From: Nitrospira sp. UBA6909
Lineage (GTDB): Bacteria > Nitrospirota > Nitrospiria > Nitrospirales > Nitrospiraceae
Direction of reading: 5' to 3'
NCBI GenBank assembly: GCA_002451055.1
Contig: DKBD01000203.1
Location: forward strand, 1 to 11,145
Length of the DNA: 11,145 nucleotides
Both the position numbers and the translations under genes were made by a program. The stretch's first letter is position 1, and every line of letters starts with the position of its first letter. The notes under the pieces were generated by a model. It saw nothing but the letters and a program-made list of their open reading frames with translations, ran no database searches and was not told the DNA's origin. This document shows positions 8,661 to 11,145 of the stretch, in pieces.

Positions 8661-8780
8661 TCGTGCTGAAGCCATAATGACCTCGCCTCGATCTGTGACG
8701 CGAATCGTCTCTCCGGCCTGAGCTATTTTGAGGTACCGGCTCAAATGATTCTTCAGTTCTTTGACGCCCACGTGGATCAT
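8595..8780 (-). pseudogene. Truncated Phd/YefM-family antitoxin
   Basis: The 61-codon frame starts MIHVGVKELKNHLSRYLK and continues IAQAGETIRVTDRGEVIM. This is the conserved N-terminal DNA-binding half of Phd/YefM antitoxins. A GGAG ribosome binding site lies a few bases upstream of ATG 8780-8778. Resemblance stops at about residue 37 (near 8670). The rest of the frame reads antisense through the last 66 bases of higA and has no family features. Normal members run about 75-90 residues, with a toxin-binding C-terminal part and usually a vapC or similar toxin downstream; neither is seen here. The simplest reading is that an older phd-toxin locus was cut when the higBA segment arrived. A short DNA-binding product could still be made. 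Confidence 0.65.
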
Positions 8781-9042
8781 CGGATCTCCATGGATATTGG
8801 AGCTATATCATGGTGTGAAGGTGGTTACTCGTCAAGCAGCGGAGGCTTCGTGAGTCACCCGCCTGTGCAGGAGGCCACGGTTGTTGCGCCGAGGAGGCAT
8901 ACGCTTCGGCGAGGTGTCGTTGAAGACTCAACAGGGGACATGGTTGTGAAACTGTGGGGCTCCACAGGATTCGCCATGGCTCCCGTGGAAGGTACATAGC
9001 ACAACCTTGATCGCGAACAGGCTAAGAGAGAAGAGTACACAC
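8781..9042. other. Intergenic region before the RNase HI-ABC gene
   Basis: No reading frame here looks like a protein. Two small hairpins can be seen: 8887-8894 with 8904-8911 (8-bp stem with one weak pair, 9-nt loop) and 8952-8957 with 8962-8967 (perfect 6-bp stem, 4-nt loop). The stretch probably contains the promoters for the divergent phd remnant and the RNase HI-ABC gene, but I see no convincing -35/-10 pair. A purine-rich AGAG/AAGAG tract (9025-9035) ends 7 nt before ATG 9043 and is the likely ribosome binding site. Confidence 0.4.
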
Positions 9043-10317
9043 ATGATCGACATCTATACAGACGGGGCCTGTAGCGGGAATCCTGGGCCTGGAGGCTGGG
9101 GAGTCTTGCTGCGGGTCGGTAATGACGAAACGGAGCTCAACGGCGGGGAGCCGGCGACGACGAATAACCGCATGGAGTTGCTGGCGGTTATTGAGGCACT
9201 GCAGTCGTTCACGCAACCGGTTACGGCGCGGGTCTATACCGATTCGCAGTATGTGCAAAAGGGCATCAGCGAATGGATTCATGACTGGAAGCGGCGCGGC
9301 TGGAAAACGGCGGCCAAAGGGCCGGTCAAAAATGAGGACTTGTGGCGGCGGCTCGATGTGCTGGCGTCCGGCCATACACTCGAATGGCATTGGGTCAGGG
9401 GACACAACGGCCATCCGGAGAACGAACGGGTTGATGCGCTGGCTCGTGCCGGTCTTCAGCAGGCGCGCCGAGGTGGGAAGCCGACCGGCCGTTCAACTGC
9501 CGCTCCGGTGAAAGAGGCAGTCCGTCGAATCGATGCCGACCCCATCCTGAACATACAGCGTGCGACGGTTTATCGAGGTGATACCTGCGTGTTTTCAGAT
9601 TTCTCCTTTGTGCTGCGGGAAAGGGAGCATGCGGTGATTCTTGGGCCCAATGGGGCCGGCAAATCGACATTGCTCAAGCTCTTGGCCGGTGAGGTGCACA
9701 CGGTTCCTCTAGACGAAACCAAGCTAACCCTGTTTGGTGAGGAGCGCTGGAATGTGTGGGATGTCAGGAAACAGATAGGGGTCGTATCGCACGATCTTCA
9801 ACGGGATTATCTGATTTGTGCGGAGGGATTGAATGTCATCCTGTCCGGCTTCTATGCAAGCAATGATACCTATGCCTATCAAGAGTTCAGTGAGGGGCAA
9901 ATTTCGCGGGCCTGGGACGTGATGAAAGAATTGGCCATCGATTCGTTGGCTGGTCGCCGATTCGGCCATCTCTCCACCGGCGAGCAGCGGCGGTTTCTTC
10001 TCGGGCGCGCCCTGGTGCACGATCCCTCCGTGTTGGTCTTGGACGAGCCGACCAGCGGGCTCGACCTGAAGGCCTGCTTTCAATACCTCGACCTCTTGCG
10101 TACCCAGATCGGCAAGGGGAAGACCGTGCTGCTCGTGACCCATCACCTGCATGAGATTCCACCGGAGATCGATCGGGTGATCTTTCTGAAGGATGGGACA
10201 ATCGTGGCTGATGGCCTCAAAAAGACATTATTGATCAGCGACCAGGTCAGTCGGCTCTTTGATCGGAACGTCACTCTGGTTCATGCCAATGGCTGGTATC
10301 AGGCCTTGCCAGGGTGA
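9043..10317 (+). CDS. Fusion protein: RNase HI domain plus ModF-like ABC ATPase domain
   Basis: One uninterrupted 424-residue frame holds two complete domains. Residues 1-140 are RNase [17 protein letters not shown] with Asp7, NNRMEL with Glu45, YTDSQYV with Asp67, [13 protein letters not shown] with His121 and Asp131. These match all five active-site residues of E. coli RNase HI, so cleavage of RNA in RNA-DNA hybrids is expected. A basic, flexible linker (about 141-165) follows. Residues 166-424 are an ABC ATPase: Walker [10 protein letters not shown] (201-209), signature LSTGEQRR (310-317), Walker B LVLDEP (331-336) with Glu335, D-loop SGLD (338-341) and H-loop His in VTHH (365-368). The LSTGE signature is typical of the COG1119/ModF group. 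The usual Q-loop Gln is replaced within GVVSHDLQ. There are no membrane segments and no permease gene nearby. The start at ATG 9043 gives the normal RNase HI N-terminus; an in-frame codon at 9007 adds 12 unrelated residues. The function of the fusion is unknown. Confidence 0.92.
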   Translation: MIDIYTDGACSGNPGPGGWGVLLRVGNDETELNGGEPATTNNRMELLAVIEALQSFTQPVTARVYTDSQYVQKGISEWIHDWKRRGWKTAAKGPVKNEDLWRRLDVLASGHTLEWHWVRGHNGHPENERVDALARAGLQQARRGGKPTGRSTAAPVKEAVRRIDADPILNIQRATVYRGDTCVFSDFSFVLREREHAVILGPNGAGKSTLLKLLAGEVHTVPLDETKLTLFGEERWNVWDVRKQIGVVSHDLQRDYLICAEGLNVILSGFYASNDTYAYQEFSEGQISRAWDVMKELAIDSLAGRRFGHLSTGEQRRFLLGRALVHDPSVLVLDEPTSGLDLKACFQYLDLLRTQIGKGKTVLLVTHHLHEIPPEIDRVIFLKDGTIVADGLKKTLLISDQVSRLFDRNVTLVHANGWYQALPG

Positions 10318-10340
10318 ATGTCCATGGTCTATCGACGGGT

Positions 10341-10374
10341 CTCCTCAAGCACCCTCAGGGGAAACATTGAGGGG
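10341..10374. other. Stem-loop between convergent genes
   Basis: Arms 10341-10348 and 10367-10374 pair over eight positions with one wobble, leaving an 18-nt loop. An alternative stem pairs 10352-10357 with 10368-10373. It lies 23 bases after the stop of the RNase HI-ABC gene and about 120 bases beyond the stop of the convergent FUN14 gene. Neither strand has a T-run after it, so a bidirectional terminator is possible but not shown. Nothing else in 10318-10491 looks coding. Confidence 0.3.
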
Positions 10375-10491
10375 GAAGGCACTTACGGAAAGAGGCGTGT
10401 GGACTCTATGCGGAATGTGACGTCGTGAGAGGCAATCAACGTTCAGGTCGTGCATGGAACGTGTAAAGAAAATTCAGCGAGACAAAAGAGA

Positions 10492-10935
10492 CTATTTCTT
10501 CCGAAATCCGAAATAGGCTCCCGCGCCGCCGGCGCCGGCCGAGGGGAGATAGCCGCTCAGCACTTCTTTGAAGCCGTCCGCTTTGCCTTGGACCCACCCA
10601 AGTACACGCATGAGATCGGCGTGGATCAAATTCCACTCGATATGGATCCATCCCGTGGATTTCATGATCGCAATGAGCGCGGCGAGTGCCGCGGCGATCA
10701 ACAGGGTGAGCGTCAGCGTTTTTCGCAAGGCCCAACCGATGAGGAATCCGCCAAGGAAGCTCGCTCCTCCGCTGGCGAGGATCGGCGACATCAGGTCGCT
10801 GAGCCAGGCACCCGTCCCAGCAACCGTGGTGGCGCCGGCAGTAAGAAAAGGTGTTGCCGCCCACGGGGGATCGGCAAACAGGCTGCTGATCGTGTTCTTG
10901 GGCAGGCCCCCCGGAGGGGGCGGTACGTTGTTCAT
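10492..10935 (-). CDS. FUN14-domain small membrane protein
   Basis: From ATG 10935-10933 the protein has 147 residues. The N-terminal 25 residues are Pro-rich and probably soluble. Hydrophobic, Gly/Ala-rich segments lie at about 52-69 and 71-92. A third is at about 126-143 and is followed by the basic end FGFRKK. The [11 protein letters not shown] segment (62-72) and the [20 protein letters not shown] end (128-147) match the FUN14 family (Pfam FUN14), known from mitochondrial outer-membrane FUNDC1 and widespread but uncharacterised in bacteria and archaea. The frame is open upstream for 33 more codons, but these lie inside the preceding metallopeptidase gene. The chosen ATG overlaps that gene's TGA by 4 bp (ATGA), and no good ribosome binding site is seen, so coupled translation is likely. 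It is probably an inner-membrane protein; the function is unknown. Confidence 0.8.
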   Translation of the reverse strand: MNNVPPPPGGLPKNTISSLFADPPWAATPFLTAGATTVAGTGAWLSDLMSPILASGGASFLGGFLIGWALRKTLTLTLLIAAALAALIAIMKSTGWIHIEWNLIHADLMRVLGWVQGKADGFKEVLSGYLPSAGAGGAGAYFGFRKK

Positions 10936-11145
10936 AGCCGATCGGTATCGAATGTATTGCAGACAGCCGGGTCGCCGGACTCGAGGCCCCGTTTGAGCCA
11001 GGTCATCCGTTGTTCGGAAGATCCGTGAGTCCAACTCTCCGGTTGCACGTGGCCGCGTGACATTCGTTGCAGCCGGTCGTCTCCGATGGCTGAGGCGGCA
11101 CGAAGCCCGTCCTCAAAATCACCGGGTTCGATCAAGTTCCGCTCA
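10932..11145 (-). CDS. YpfJ-type neutral zinc metallopeptidase, C-terminal end (partial)
   Basis: The frame enters from the right edge and ends at TGA 10934-10932, giving 70 visible residues. The sequence [20 protein letters not shown] followed by RLQ, then [20 protein letters not shown] (and DP), and CNTFDT matches the C-terminal end of the YpfJ/putative neutral zinc metallopeptidase family (Pfam Zn_peptidase). The zinc-binding HExxH and the N-terminal membrane anchor expected for the family lie outside the window and cannot be checked. A TTG at 11135 is not the true start, because family resemblance continues upstream of it. The gene precedes and overlaps the FUN14 gene, which suggests the two are made together. 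Confidence 0.85.
   Translation of the reverse strand, partial: ERNLIEPGDFEDGLRAASAIGDDRLQRMSRGHVQPESWTHGSSEQRMTWLKRGLESGDPAVCNTFDTDRL

Noticed and set aside
8745..8999. An 84-codon + strand frame and two overlapping - strand frames upstream of the RNase HI-ABC gene
   Set aside because: They overlap one another and the phd remnant start. They have no plausible ribosome binding sites and their composition does not look like protein.
10439..10462. Inverted repeat ACGTTC/GAACGT with a 12-nt loop
   Set aside because: Six base pairs with a long loop and no T-run is within chance expectation, so I do not call it a terminator.
10450..11028. A 192-codon + strand frame opposite the FUN14 gene
   Set aside because: Its translation is Arg/Gly/Ser-rich shadow sequence, while the - strand frames there match two protein families.
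1..11145. tRNA, rRNA, CRISPR arrays, complete insertion sequences or prophage genes
   Set aside because: None was seen: no tRNA-like cloverleaf, no regularly spaced long direct repeats, and no transposase or integrase reading frame.

Overview
The window is a G+C-rich bacterial chromosome segment of compact housekeeping genes on the + strand, followed by a small accessory patch. Several things suggest a Nitrospira-like member of the Nitrospirota: an NHL-repeat protein, the order guaB-guaA-RluB-type pseudouridine synthase-aspS-aroC, an AspRS of the non-discriminating type, heptamer-based palindromes between genes, and a FUN14 protein beside a YpfJ-type metallopeptidase. This placement rests on general resemblance, not on a search, and I hold it with moderate confidence.

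Layout. Positions 1-904 hold the C-terminal part of an NHL-repeat beta-propeller protein cut by the window edge. Positions 968-4101 carry guaB (IMP dehydrogenase) and guaA (GMP synthase), the two steps from IMP to GMP. Positions 4237-7966 carry a tight cluster: an S4-domain rRNA pseudouridine synthase, aspS overlapping it by 4 bp, and aroC 5 bp after aspS. The two gaps flanking guaA each hold an imperfect inverted repeat built from about 7-nt GTGA/GTAAGG-like units.

Positions 8071-8780 are an accessory patch: a complete higB-higA toxin-antitoxin pair, and facing it a Phd/YefM-type antitoxin start that loses family resemblance about ten bases beyond the higA stop. No toxin partner is visible for that antitoxin, so it looks like a remnant cut by a rearrangement. 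Positions 8781-9042 hold no gene I can support.

Positions 9043-10317 encode the most unusual protein here. It is one 424-residue reading frame joining a complete RNase HI domain, with all catalytic residues, to a complete soluble ABC ATPase domain of the ModF-like (COG1119) kind. Convergent to it on the - strand are a FUN14-domain membrane protein (10492-10935) and, overlapping it by 4 bp, the C-terminal end of a YpfJ-type neutral zinc metallopeptidase that continues past the right edge.

The best candidates for something undescribed are the RNase HI-ABC ATPase fusion, the heptamer palindromes around guaA, and the translationally coupled metallopeptidase-FUN14 pair.
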